The notes under the pieces: generated by a model
Told to the model about the DNA's origin: nothing
The model's input: only the letters and a program-made list of their open reading frames with translations
Database searches by the model: none
Origin: Pirellulales bacterium
Lineage (GTDB): Bacteria > Planctomycetota > Planctomycetia > Pirellulales > Thermoguttaceae
NCBI GenBank assembly: GCA_030605745.1
Contig: JAUWHT010000284.1
Span: forward strand, 1 to 6,423
Reading direction: 5' to 3'
Length of the DNA stretch: 6,423 nt
Part shown: in pieces, positions 1 through 5,309 of the stretch
Layout: each line of letters begins with the position of its first letter
Position numbering within the stretch: position 1 is the first letter of the stretch
Translations under genes and position numbers: made by a program

Positions 1-9
1 GCACCTTGC

Positions 10-38
10 CACGCCCTTCGTTCCTCAGGGCGTGCCAC
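10..38 (-). repeat. Palindromic repeat unit, copy A
   Basis: An imperfect palindrome with an 8-bp stem: CACGCCCT at 10-17 pairs with AGGGCGTG at 27-34 around a 9-nt loop, and GCCAC follows on one side only. The asymmetric loop and flank give the unit a direction; this copy runs opposite to copy B at 5223-5251. It lies 48 bp past the permease stop codon, so it could act as a 3'-end mRNA structure. No T-run follows on the minus strand, so it is not a canonical intrinsic terminator. Confidence 0.75.
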
Positions 39-81
39 CAATTTGCTAAGTGCTATGGTTGACCCTTCTCGCTGTGCTGGC

Positions 82-1350
82 CTACTGATCGCGGAGCACC
101 ACGGCGGGGTCCTGCACTAGGGCGGCGAGTGTGGGCAGGTAGCTGGCCACGGCCGAAAGCAGCGGGGCGCCGAGCAGCGCGACTAGCAGCACGTCGTAGT
201 GGACGGTAAACCGATCGGCGGCCACCTCTAGTGCTTTCACACCCAGCAATTCTGCCAGGTAGGAGCCCAGCACAAACCCCACCGCCGCGCCCAGCAGCCC
301 CAACAGCGCGGCCTTGCCGAGAAACAGGCAGGCGATCGTGCCGGAGCCCTTACCCAGCGCCCGCAAGATGCCGATCTCCGTCCGCCGCTGATGCACGTTG
401 GCCAACGCCAGCAGTCCGACCCAAACGGCACAGGCCAGCACGACCAGCGGCGTAACCACGTTGGCCAGGGCCTCCATCGTCTGCTGGACCTGGGCCCGCG
501 ACTCGGCCATGTCGGTCAGGATCCGTTCCCGGTGGTCCTTGACCTGGTTTCGTTGCTCGGCCCGGGCCAGGGCGATGGAGCGGAACTCGGTGATTCGGGT
601 CTCGGGCAGAACCTGGGCAAGCTGCTTGCGGATGTTCGGCAGATTGGCCCCCACACAGCGGCAGCCGAGGGCCAGGATTTGGTTGATCCGCCCTGGTTTG
701 TCGAGCACTGCCTGGGCATCGTCCAAGTGCATGGCGATGGTGATGTCTTCCTTGCTGCCCTGTTCGGGCAAGATTCGCGTGATTCGCAGCGGCCGGCCCA
801 GCACTTCGATTGTCTCCCCCTGCTGCCTCCCAACGCCCAACTCGTAACCCAAGAACACCGTACCCGGCTCGACGTCGTAGCCCATCGGCTTCTTCCGGCG
901 CAGGTGCCACTGGGTGGATTCGGGCAGATATCCAACCAGCAGGACCTTCCGCTCGTTCCAGGTGATCTTCTGCTGCAACGTGGCGACCAGGTGGGTGACC
1001 ATGGTGAGCCGGGTGTCTTTGGCCAGCCGTTTGACGTACTCCTGCGGCATGTCGACGGTGGCGAAGTCGGCCGCCCAAAAGTCGCTCATGTTGGTATCAC
1101 GATGCACAATCAGCAGGTTGAAGCCCATATCGCGCATGAGTTTTCGCGTCTGATCGTTGAGGCGATCGAGCCTGGCGGTAGTTTCCTGTTCAAGCCGGGC
1201 GATTCGCGCCTCGGTTTCCCGCCCGTACCCGTCCACCAGCACCGGCCCGGCCACGAACAGGGCCACGGCGATAATCACCGCAAACAGGCTCAAGGCGAAG
1301 TTGAGTTTCCGATAAACAATTTCGGCCAGCAGCATTCTGAATATGTTCAT
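82..1350 (-). CDS. FtsX/MacB-like ABC transporter permease
   Basis: A 422-residue inner-membrane permease of the FtsX/MacB/LolC type. These work with a separate ATPase, often in mechanotransmission, lipoprotein sorting or efflux. Seen: one N-terminal membrane segment (about 18-40), then an extracytoplasmic domain that begins and ends with charged helices likely to form coiled coils (about 44-75 and 261-295), then three C-terminal membrane segments (about 298-318, 340-368, 385-408). The stretch NVHQRRTEIGILRALG at about 318-333 is the hallmark FtsX-domain loop after the second membrane segment, and the C-terminus DPAVVLRDQ fits the family's usual ending. Length and four-helix layout are normal. 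I chose ATG 1350; a TTG two codons earlier (1356) lies inside an AT-rich repeat and has no ribosome site. No Shine-Dalgarno is visible at 1350 either. The ATPase partner is not in the window and may lie to the left. The substrate cannot be told. Confidence 0.9.
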   Translation of the reverse strand: MNIFRMLLAEIVYRKLNFALSLFAVIIAVALFVAGPVLVDGYGRETEARIARLEQETTARLDRLNDQTRKLMRDMGFNLLIVHRDTNMSDFWAADFATVDMPQEYVKRLAKDTRLTMVTHLVATLQQKITWNERKVLLVGYLPESTQWHLRRKKPMGYDVEPGTVFLGYELGVGRQQGETIEVLGRPLRITRILPEQGSKEDITIAMHLDDAQAVLDKPGRINQILALGCRCVGANLPNIRKQLAQVLPETRITEFRSIALARAEQRNQVKDHRERILTDMAESRAQVQQTMEALANVVTPLVVLACAVWVGLLALANVHQRRTEIGILRALGKGSGTIACLFLGKAALLGLLGAAVGFVLGSYLAELLGVKALEVAADRFTVHYDVLLVALLGAPLLSAVASYLPTLAALVQDPAVVLRDQ

Positions 1351-1352
1351 GG

Positions 1353-1381
1353 TCAATTTTCAATTTGCAATTGTCAATTTT
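1353..1381. repeat. AT-rich CAATTTT/CAATTTG/CAATTG tandem repeat
   Basis: Four degenerate 6-8 nt units in a row (TCAATTTT, CAATTTG, CAATTG, TCAATTTT) stand out from the GC-rich surroundings. The array ends 2 bp from the permease ATG and fills most of the 41-bp gap to the upstream small gene. I recall similar AATTG-type simple repeats between genes in many environmental genomes, where they are sometimes mistranslated as NCQFSIC-like peptides. That is recollection, not a search. It occupies the place of the permease ribosome site. Confidence 0.75.
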
Positions 1382-1391
1382 CGGTAGTGCC

Positions 1392-1703
1392 TCACGATGT
1401 TGGCAAGGATTTCTTGGGTTTATAGCGGTCTAATACTGATGTTAGAACATTTTCTCGTTGTTCAGCCCAGTCCTCTCGCTGCAGGTCGCTGACATGAACC
1501 GGATACTGGATGTACGCCAGCACCGACCAGAGTCGATCTGTCAGGCCCAATGCCATGGCGGGGGTTTGCCCATTCAGCAGTGTCCGCTCCTCAAGCGGTT
1601 CCAGCACAAGCCTCCGCGGCCGAGGAAAAGCAAGCCGGTTGTTTGAAAAGGTCTTTGAAAACAGTGCACGGCGATTGCGCCGGCGTGTTGGTCGGATCTT
1701 CAT
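1392..1703 (-). CDS. Small protein with planctomycete LEPR-XLL-type motif
   Basis: A 103-residue basic protein. Residues 1-32 are rich in Arg and Lys, followed by LEPLEERTLL at 34-43. That motif is characteristic of N-termini of planctomycete surface or secreted proteins (LEPR-XLL type) and usually sits in front of hundreds to thousands of residues of adhesion-like domains. Here only about 60 residues follow, ending in a charged tail, and I recognise no domain in them. The start ATG 1703 is supported by a GGGGAG ribosome site at 1710-1715 with a 6-nt spacer; the ATG five codons earlier (1718) overlaps that site and is less likely. The gene is 41 bp upstream of the permease on the same strand, so co-transcription is possible. 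It may be a genuine short protein or the remnant of a long secreted protein that lost its body. The motif is clear; the function is unknown. Confidence 0.65.
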   Translation of the reverse strand: MKIRPTRRRNRRALFSKTFSNNRLAFPRPRRLVLEPLEERTLLNGQTPAMALGLTDRLWSVLAYIQYPVHVSDLQREDWAEQRENVLTSVLDRYKPKKSLPTS

Positions 1704-1709
1704 GACGAA

Positions 1710-1715
1710 CTCCCC
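1710..1715 (-). promoter_or_regulatory. Shine-Dalgarno deciding the start at 1703
   Basis: GGGGAG on the minus strand, 6 nt before ATG 1703. It favours this start over the in-frame ATG at 1718, inside whose first codons the site lies. Confidence 0.65.
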
Positions 1716-1772
1716 CATGGTTGTCAGACAATCCTCCTCAGAAGGGACATAGCTATGATTCTCATCGCGCGG

Positions 1773-1883
1773 TTACCGATTGTCAAGGTGCGCGGCCAGC
1801 TTTTCAGTGAGGCCTTCAATACCAGCTTGGCCGAAGTTGCCTCCTACAGCTTCGAATTCCCGGACACCCTCGATTATCTGATA
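1773..1883 (-). pseudogene. Possible relic of a gene 3' end
   Basis: An open minus-strand frame ending in TAA at 1773-1775. It encodes about 36 residues of ordinary protein-like composition (ending EGLTEKLAAHLDNR), with acidic and amphipathic character and normal high-GC codon use. Upstream the frame runs straight into the CTGACCACTG simple repeat, translated as SVVSFQWSVVSYQ-like residues, which is not expected of a real gene. It could be the surviving C-terminus of a lost gene, with the repeat inserted at the break. I do not recognise the family, and it may be chance. Confidence 0.25.
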
Positions 1884-1920
1884 GCTGACAACTGACCACT
1901 GAAAGCTGACCACTGACACT
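1883..1920. repeat. CTGACCACTGA-type simple repeat
   Basis: Near-tandem units built from AGCTGAC, AACTGACCACTGA and AAGCTGACCACTGACACT. Such CTGACCACTG runs are, from memory, common between genes in many environmental bacteria and are often mistranslated as WSVVS-containing peptides. The right end merges into a perfect palindrome at 1913-1927. Confidence 0.65.
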
Positions 1921-1927
1921 GTGTCAG
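1913..1927. repeat. Perfect 15-nt palindrome
   Basis: CTGACAC, a single central T, then GTGTCAG: 7-bp arms. It joins the end of the simple repeat to a 12-nt stretch (1923-1934) identical to part of the tRNA-Pro fragment at 2072-2083. It could be an operator or recombination site, or a by-product of the repeat. Confidence 0.5.
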
Positions 1928-2065
1928 AAGGTCGGAACCATGCACAGAAATGTACCAACCACCTGCCAGAATGCGCCATATTGACACCAAAACCCTGCCA
2001 AAGTAGAATACGTAAGTGTAGAAAAGACCGCCTTTTACGGCATTTGCGACAGGCGTGGAAAGCAA

Positions 2066-2107
2066 CTGGGGGTCAGAAGGTCGCTGGTTCAAATCCAGTC
2101 GCCCCGA
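2066..2107 (+). tRNA. 3' half of tRNA-Pro(GGG), 5' half missing
   Basis: The stretch fits tRNA positions 32-73 exactly. The anticodon loop is CTGGGGG (2066-2072) with U33 and anticodon GGG, followed by the anticodon-stem 3' strand TCAGA (2073-2077), a 5-nt variable loop AGGTC (2078-2082), T stem GCTGG/CCAGT with loop TTCAAAT (2083-2099), acceptor 3' strand CGCCCCG (2100-2106) and discriminator A (2107). A C1-G72 pair with A73 would be normal for tRNA-Pro. Upstream there is no anticodon-stem partner, no D arm and no CGGGGCG acceptor strand, so this is not a working tRNA. CCA is not encoded (CTG follows). A bare tRNA 3' half is what a tyrosine-integrase attachment site leaves at the far end of an integrated element. 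The SDR gene starts 20 bp downstream. Confidence 0.85.
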
Positions 2108-2127
2108 CTGACGTTTGTGAACGATAG

Positions 2128-2913
2128 ATGTACAAGCGCGAAATCCAAGGCAGCCGCGCGATCGTTACCGGGGCCTCCAGCGGCATCGGACGCGCACTCG
2201 CACTGGAGCTTGCCCGCAATGGCGCCGAATTGGTGGTCGTTGCTCGGCGCGAAGATCGACTCCGCGAATTGGCCCGCCGGATCGACGCTGAGGGCGGCCG
2301 TGTGGAACCGGTCGCTGGCGACATCACTGATCCGGCAACCCGACAGAAAGCCATCGACACCGCCGTGTCAAGCTTCGGTGGGCTGGATATCCTGGTCAAC
2401 AACGCGGGCATCGGGGCCGTGGGGCTGTTCGAGGATGCCGATCCCGGGCGCGTCCGACGCATCATGGAGGTGAACTTCTTCGCCCTGGTCGAAATGACCC
2501 GAATGGCCCTGCCGCTGCTCAAGCAGGGGACCAACCCGATAGTGGTCAACGTCAGTTCGATCCTCGGACATCGTGGCGTACCCCACAGCAGCGAGTATTG
2601 CGCCAGCAAGTTCGCCGTGCAGGGGTTCAGCGAGGCGATCCGTGCCGAGTTCTCTGCGCGGAAGATCGACGTGCTGGTGGTCAGCCCGGGGACCACCGAA
2701 ACCGAGTTCTTCGACAGCGTAATCCAGCGCACCGGCGAGCCCTCGTGGCCGGAGCACGCGCCGCAAAGCGCCGCCGAGGTCGCCCGGCAGATGGTCCGAG
2801 CGATCCGCCGCGGCCGGCACGAGATTATTCCCTACCGATGGGGAAGGATCCTCTGCTGGCTGAACCGGCTGTCGCCCGGCCTGGTCGATCGGCTAATGGC
2901 CCGATACATATAG
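2128..2913 (+). CDS. Short-chain dehydrogenase/reductase (classical SDR)
   Basis: A 261-residue NAD(P)(H)-dependent oxidoreductase with a single Rossmann domain, of normal length for classical SDRs and probably cytoplasmic. Seen: cofactor-binding TGASSGIG at 14-21; a basic pair RR at 40-41 after the second beta strand, which suggests NADP(H) preference; NNAG at 91-94; Asn116; catalytic Ser143/144, Tyr157 and Lys161 (YCASK); and the SPG turn at 186-188. The catalytic tetrad is complete, so it should be active. The C-terminus (about 232-261) is hydrophobic and basic, as in SDRs that associate loosely with membranes or act on lipid-like or sugar substrates, but the substrate cannot be told. No Shine-Dalgarno precedes ATG 2128. 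The gene starts 20 bp after a truncated tRNA-Pro and converges with the DUF1080 gene, leaving 42 bp between their stops. No terminator hairpin is seen there. Confidence 0.93.
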   Translation: MYKREIQGSRAIVTGASSGIGRALALELARNGAELVVVARREDRLRELARRIDAEGGRVEPVAGDITDPATRQKAIDTAVSSFGGLDILVNNAGIGAVGLFEDADPGRVRRIMEVNFFALVEMTRMALPLLKQGTNPIVVNVSSILGHRGVPHSSEYCASKFAVQGFSEAIRAEFSARKIDVLVVSPGTTETEFFDSVIQRTGEPSWPEHAPQSAAEVARQMVRAIRRGRHEIIPYRWGRILCWLNRLSPGLVDRLMARYI

Positions 2914-2955
2914 TACTCAATCATTTCGTCAAAACGCAAATCTAAAGTTGACGAC

Positions 2956-3615
2956 CTACTGCTTGTCCAGTGGGATCAGGCGGATATTGCGGTACTTGAT
3001 CGCCGCGCCTTCCGACTGCAGCGAGATCGTGCCTGGTACTTCCTCAACATCGCTGGCGGTATTCTGGACCAGGCCGTTGACCTTCAGCGTCAGGTTGCCG
3101 CCGTCGAGGATGATTTCGTACTGGTTCCACTGGCCGATCGGTTTTTCGCTGCCAGGGTGCATCTTGACCGTGTGGTGGCCGCTGGTCCGGTCGGCGGCGA
3201 CCTTCATCGGGAACTTGTCGATGTTCCAGATGTCGCCGGCGTTGCGGTTCGCTAGTTGGGCCTCGACGCTCTTTGGCCAGACCTTGTCTTTACCCACCAC
3301 GCGCAGCAGCACGCCGCTGTTGCCCGGGGTGGAATCCTTCGGCCAGCGCCACTCCAGCTTCAAGATGTAGTTGGTGTACTTCTTCTCGGTGCGCAGGTAG
3401 CCGATCGGGCGGCCCTTGCAGCGGAGCACACCGTCGGCGACACTCCAGACGTCTTCCATTTTGGCATTGGGGTCACGCAAGTAATAGGTCCAACCGCTCA
3501 AGTCTTTGCCGTTAAACAGGTTGACCGTTTGGGGGCATGCCTCCTCGGCCAGGGCCATGCCGCAGATACCGATTACTGCAGCCAGGCCGAACAAAGCAAT
3601 CAGAGTACGATACAT
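2956..3615 (-). CDS. Secreted DUF1080 (3-keto-disaccharide hydrolase) protein
   Basis: A 219-residue secreted protein with a single DUF1080 domain, a concanavalin-like beta-sandwich now annotated as 3-keto-disaccharide hydrolase. Known members cleave glycosides after the sugar has been oxidised at C3. Seen: a Sec signal peptide at 1-23 with likely cleavage ALA|EE; then the family hallmarks LFNGKDLSGW (33-42), GNSGVLLR (98-105), EAQL (118-121), GQWNQYEI (161-168) and the closing strand pattern SLQSEG...IKYRNIRLIPL (198-216). The protein is complete and close to a minimal single-domain form. The start at 3615 is backed by AGGAGA at 3623-3628. It is the last gene of a minus-strand cluster, 81 bp after a Tat-exported Gfo/Idh/MocA oxidoreductase. 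This arrangement suggests that one makes a 3-keto sugar and the other cleaves it (inference). Activity on a particular substrate is not shown. Confidence 0.92.
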   Translation of the reverse strand: MYRTLIALFGLAAVIGICGMALAEEACPQTVNLFNGKDLSGWTYYLRDPNAKMEDVWSVADGVLRCKGRPIGYLRTEKKYTNYILKLEWRWPKDSTPGNSGVLLRVVGKDKVWPKSVEAQLANRNAGDIWNIDKFPMKVAADRTSGHHTVKMHPGSEKPIGQWNQYEIILDGGNLTLKVNGLVQNTASDVEEVPGTISLQSEGAAIKYRNIRLIPLDKQ

Positions 3616-3622
3616 GGTACCT

Positions 3623-3628
3623 TCTCCT
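3623..3628 (-). promoter_or_regulatory. Shine-Dalgarno of the DUF1080 gene
   Basis: AGGAGA on the minus strand, 7 nt before ATG 3615. It is the strongest ribosome site in the window and suggests efficient translation independent of the gene upstream. Confidence 0.8.
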
Positions 3629-3696
3629 GAAAAAAAGGGGTGGTGAGGGATCGGTGGCGGAGAATATTGTTTTCCGGCAACCGCACCTTGGTTTCG

Positions 3697-5070
3697 TTAC
3701 GCTTCCAACGACCAGCCGTTGTGGTACGGCTCGGTGACATACTTGTTGGCGTCCTCGTTGTTGGTTACTCGCATGTTTTCGCCATCCCACTCCAGCGGCT
3801 TGCCGGTGCGGATGGCGATGTTTCCGATCAGCACAAACTCGGTCAGCAGGCCGGCCTGCCCGAAGTGACACCCCGCGGGCTCGCCGCCCCGACAGGCTTC
3901 CATCCATTCGCCCCAGGTGCCGGACCGTCGAGGCAGCGTCTTCGGCACGCCGGTGAATTTCTTTGCTCGCGATGCCGGCAGGATCTCCGTACCCAGCATC
4001 TTGCCTTCGTCGCCCACGTAGAGTTCGCCGGACCCGGGCAGCGGTCTTCCCTCCAGTTCGGGCGGGCAGGGAAGTTTTAACCCGCCATCGTACCAAACAA
4101 TGCGAACCGGCGGCATGTCGTCCCGGGCGGGGAAGTCGTAGGTCACGATGGACCCCAGCGGCGCGGTTTCCTCGAAGACTTTGGTTGCCGACGCGCTGAT
4201 CCGTGTCGGATACTTGAGCTTCAGGGCGCGGAACGGTGTGTTCAAGTGGTGGCAGCCCATATCGCCCAGCGCCCCGGTACCAAAATCCCACCAGCCGCGG
4301 AAATTCCACGGATGGTAGACCGCGCTGGGCGGCCGGTTGGTACTCTGGACTTGCTGAAGTGCATAGTGTCCCTTCGGCCAATTCGCCTTGAACGGTCGCA
4401 TCGGGGCGGGCCCGATCCACAGGTCCCAGTCCAGCGTATCAGGTACCGGGTCCTGGCCTGTCGGAGGCAACATCCCCTGGGGCCACAAGGGTCGGTTCGA
4501 CCAGATGTGAACCTCTCGGACCGCACCGATAGCCCCCGCCCAGATCAGTTCACACGTTCGACAACCCCGCTCGCTCGTGTTGGGCGAGGACGTGTCCTGA
4601 GTAGCCACCCCGGCTTTCTTCGCCGCCTTGACGACAATGCGACATTCCTCGATGGTTCGGGTGATCGGCTTGACACAACAGACGTGCTTTTTCTTCTTTA
4701 ACGCCGCCAGCGTGATTATTGCGTGCGTATGGTCTGGAGTGCCGCAGTAGACCGCGTCGATCTTGTCATTCTCCGCGTCGAGCATCTTGCGGAAGTCGCG
4801 ATACTTTCTTGCCTTGGGCCACTTGTCATACGACTTCTTGGCGTAGACGTCGTCCACGTCGCACAAGGCCACGATGTTGAATCCGGCTCGGTCGCAACCC
4901 TGAAGCTGACTGAAGCCCACGCCACCAACCCCGACGCCGGCAAGGTTGAACTTCTCGCTGGGTGGCTTTTGTCCGGGCCCCCCGAGAACATGTCGCGGCA
5001 CAATGGTTGCCGCTGCAAGGCCTGAAGCCGCAACACCCAGGATTTCACGTCGCGATAGTTTTTCGCTCAT
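3697..5070 (-). CDS. Tat-exported Gfo/Idh/MocA family oxidoreductase
   Basis: A 457-residue NAD(P)-dependent sugar or polyol oxidoreductase. Seen: a twin-arginine signal (SRREILG at 6-12, hydrophobic stretch 12-24, likely cleavage near residue 30), so it is probably folded with its cofactor and exported. Then a Rossmann domain with AGVGVGGVG (44-52), the acidic CDVDD (70-74), TPDHTH (111-116) and VKP (133-135), the position of the family's usual EKP; the lysine is kept but the glutamate is not. The C-terminal substrate domain carries GALGDMGCHHLN (266-277), with the family's catalytic-site Asp/His pattern. Length is typical of planctomycete Tat-dependent members. The gene lies between a second Gfo/Idh/MocA gene (239 bp upstream) and a DUF1080 gene (81 bp downstream), all on one strand. 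AGGGAG at 5081-5086 supports the start. Its leader can form alternative hairpins (5106-5166). The natural sugar is unknown. Confidence 0.93.
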   Translation of the reverse strand: MSEKLSRREILGVAASGLAAATIVPRHVLGGPGQKPPSEKFNLAGVGVGGVGFSQLQGCDRAGFNIVALCDVDDVYAKKSYDKWPKARKYRDFRKMLDAENDKIDAVYCGTPDHTHAIITLAALKKKKHVCCVKPITRTIEECRIVVKAAKKAGVATQDTSSPNTSERGCRTCELIWAGAIGAVREVHIWSNRPLWPQGMLPPTGQDPVPDTLDWDLWIGPAPMRPFKANWPKGHYALQQVQSTNRPPSAVYHPWNFRGWWDFGTGALGDMGCHHLNTPFRALKLKYPTRISASATKVFEETAPLGSIVTYDFPARDDMPPVRIVWYDGGLKLPCPPELEGRPLPGSGELYVGDEGKMLGTEILPASRAKKFTGVPKTLPRRSGTWGEWMEACRGGEPAGCHFGQAGLLTEFVLIGNIAIRTGKPLEWDGENMRVTNNEDANKYVTEPYHNGWSLEA

Positions 5071-5080
5071 AATTTCGTTT

Positions 5081-5086
5081 CTCCCT
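5081..5086 (-). promoter_or_regulatory. Shine-Dalgarno of the Tat oxidoreductase gene
   Basis: AGGGAG on the minus strand with a 10-nt spacer to ATG 5070, slightly long but usable. It lies about 20 nt downstream of the leader hairpins. Confidence 0.6.
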
Positions 5087-5105
5087 AATCATCCACGGGT
5101 TTTCA

Positions 5106-5166
5106 GAACTCTCGGGACCTTCCCGAGAACGACTATCTCTAACATAATGAATCGCTCCGAGAGTTC
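5106..5166 (-). promoter_or_regulatory. Leader with two mutually exclusive hairpins
   Basis: On the minus strand, segment 1 (GAACTCTCGG, 5166-5157) is followed by segment 2 (TCTCGGGA, 5128-5121) and segment 3 (TCCCGAGAGTTC, 5117-5106). Segments 2 and 3 form an 8-bp hairpin with a 3-nt loop (5110-5128). Segments 1 and 3 can instead pair perfectly over 10 bp. The two structures share segment 3, so only one can form at a time. They sit 36 nt before the start codon and just upstream of the ribosome site. No T-run follows the hairpin, so simple transcription termination is not indicated. The 8-bp palindrome could equally be a dimeric repressor site. Confidence 0.45.
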
Positions 5167-5222
5167 CATGAGATTTTGCTAATAAAAACATAAGGTTTTT
5201 TACGCCAGTCCAGTTTGTGTGT

Positions 5223-5251
5223 GTGGCACGCCCTGAGGAACGAAGGGCGTG
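5223..5251 (+). repeat. Palindromic repeat unit, copy B
   Basis: CACGCCCT (5227-5234) pairs with AGGGCGTG (5244-5251) around loop GAGGAACGA. It is preceded by GTGG, as in the other direct copies. Sequence and stem are identical to copy A in reverse orientation. A wider stretch, 5221-5263, matches 5375-5416 with a few differences, so the segment between is flanked by long near-direct repeats. Confidence 0.8.
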
Positions 5252-5309
5252 TGGCTGGTAACGCCGCCAACTGCTGCCTTTTCGCATTGAGAGAGAGCGT
5301 TCCCTGCAT

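Larger units (their letters stand above)
1704..2127. other. Gene-free region with relics, repeats and tRNA scar
   Basis: 424 bp between divergent genes with no intact coding gene that I can support. From left to right it holds the leader of the small LEPR-type gene, a possible minus-strand gene relic (1773-1883), a CTGACCACTG-type repeat (1883-1920), a 15-nt palindrome (1913-1927), AT-richer sequence without recognised signals (1935-2065), and the 3' half of a tRNA-Pro gene (2066-2107). No clear promoter for the downstream SDR gene was found. Confidence 0.7.

Noticed and set aside
391..1425. Long plus-strand open frame opposite the permease
   Set aside because: The minus-strand frame has membrane segments and the FtsX hallmark; the plus frame has no recognisable domain, is His/Gln/Gly-rich, and runs through the AT repeat. 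It is a high-GC shadow.
2030..2107. Complete tRNA gene
   Set aside because: No CGGGGCG acceptor strand, D arm or 5' anticodon stem is found upstream of 2066; only the 3' half is present.
1921..2127. Short plus-strand frame ending KVAGSNPVAPTDVCER
   Set aside because: The GSNP part is the translated tRNA T arm, a known annotation artefact. No ribosome site and no domain.
2073..2732. Minus-strand open frame opposite the SDR gene
   Set aside because: Ser/Arg/Thr-rich shadow of a gene with a complete SDR catalytic set. Its end runs into the tRNA fragment, giving the VGATGFEPATF-like peptide often mistranslated from tRNA T-arm sequence.
2914..2955. Terminator between the convergent SDR and DUF1080 genes
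   Set aside because: No stable GC-rich stem followed by a T-run on either strand in these 42 bp.
3548..3570. Lipoprotein signal in the DUF1080 protein
   Set aside because: The cysteine at residue 18 is preceded by isoleucine, which does not fit a lipobox; an ALA|EE signal peptidase I site fits better.
5182..5205. AAAAAC...GTTTTTT hairpin as a terminator
   Set aside because: The stem is almost all A-T and weak; more likely an AT-rich promoter region, but no convincing -35/-10 pair could be placed.
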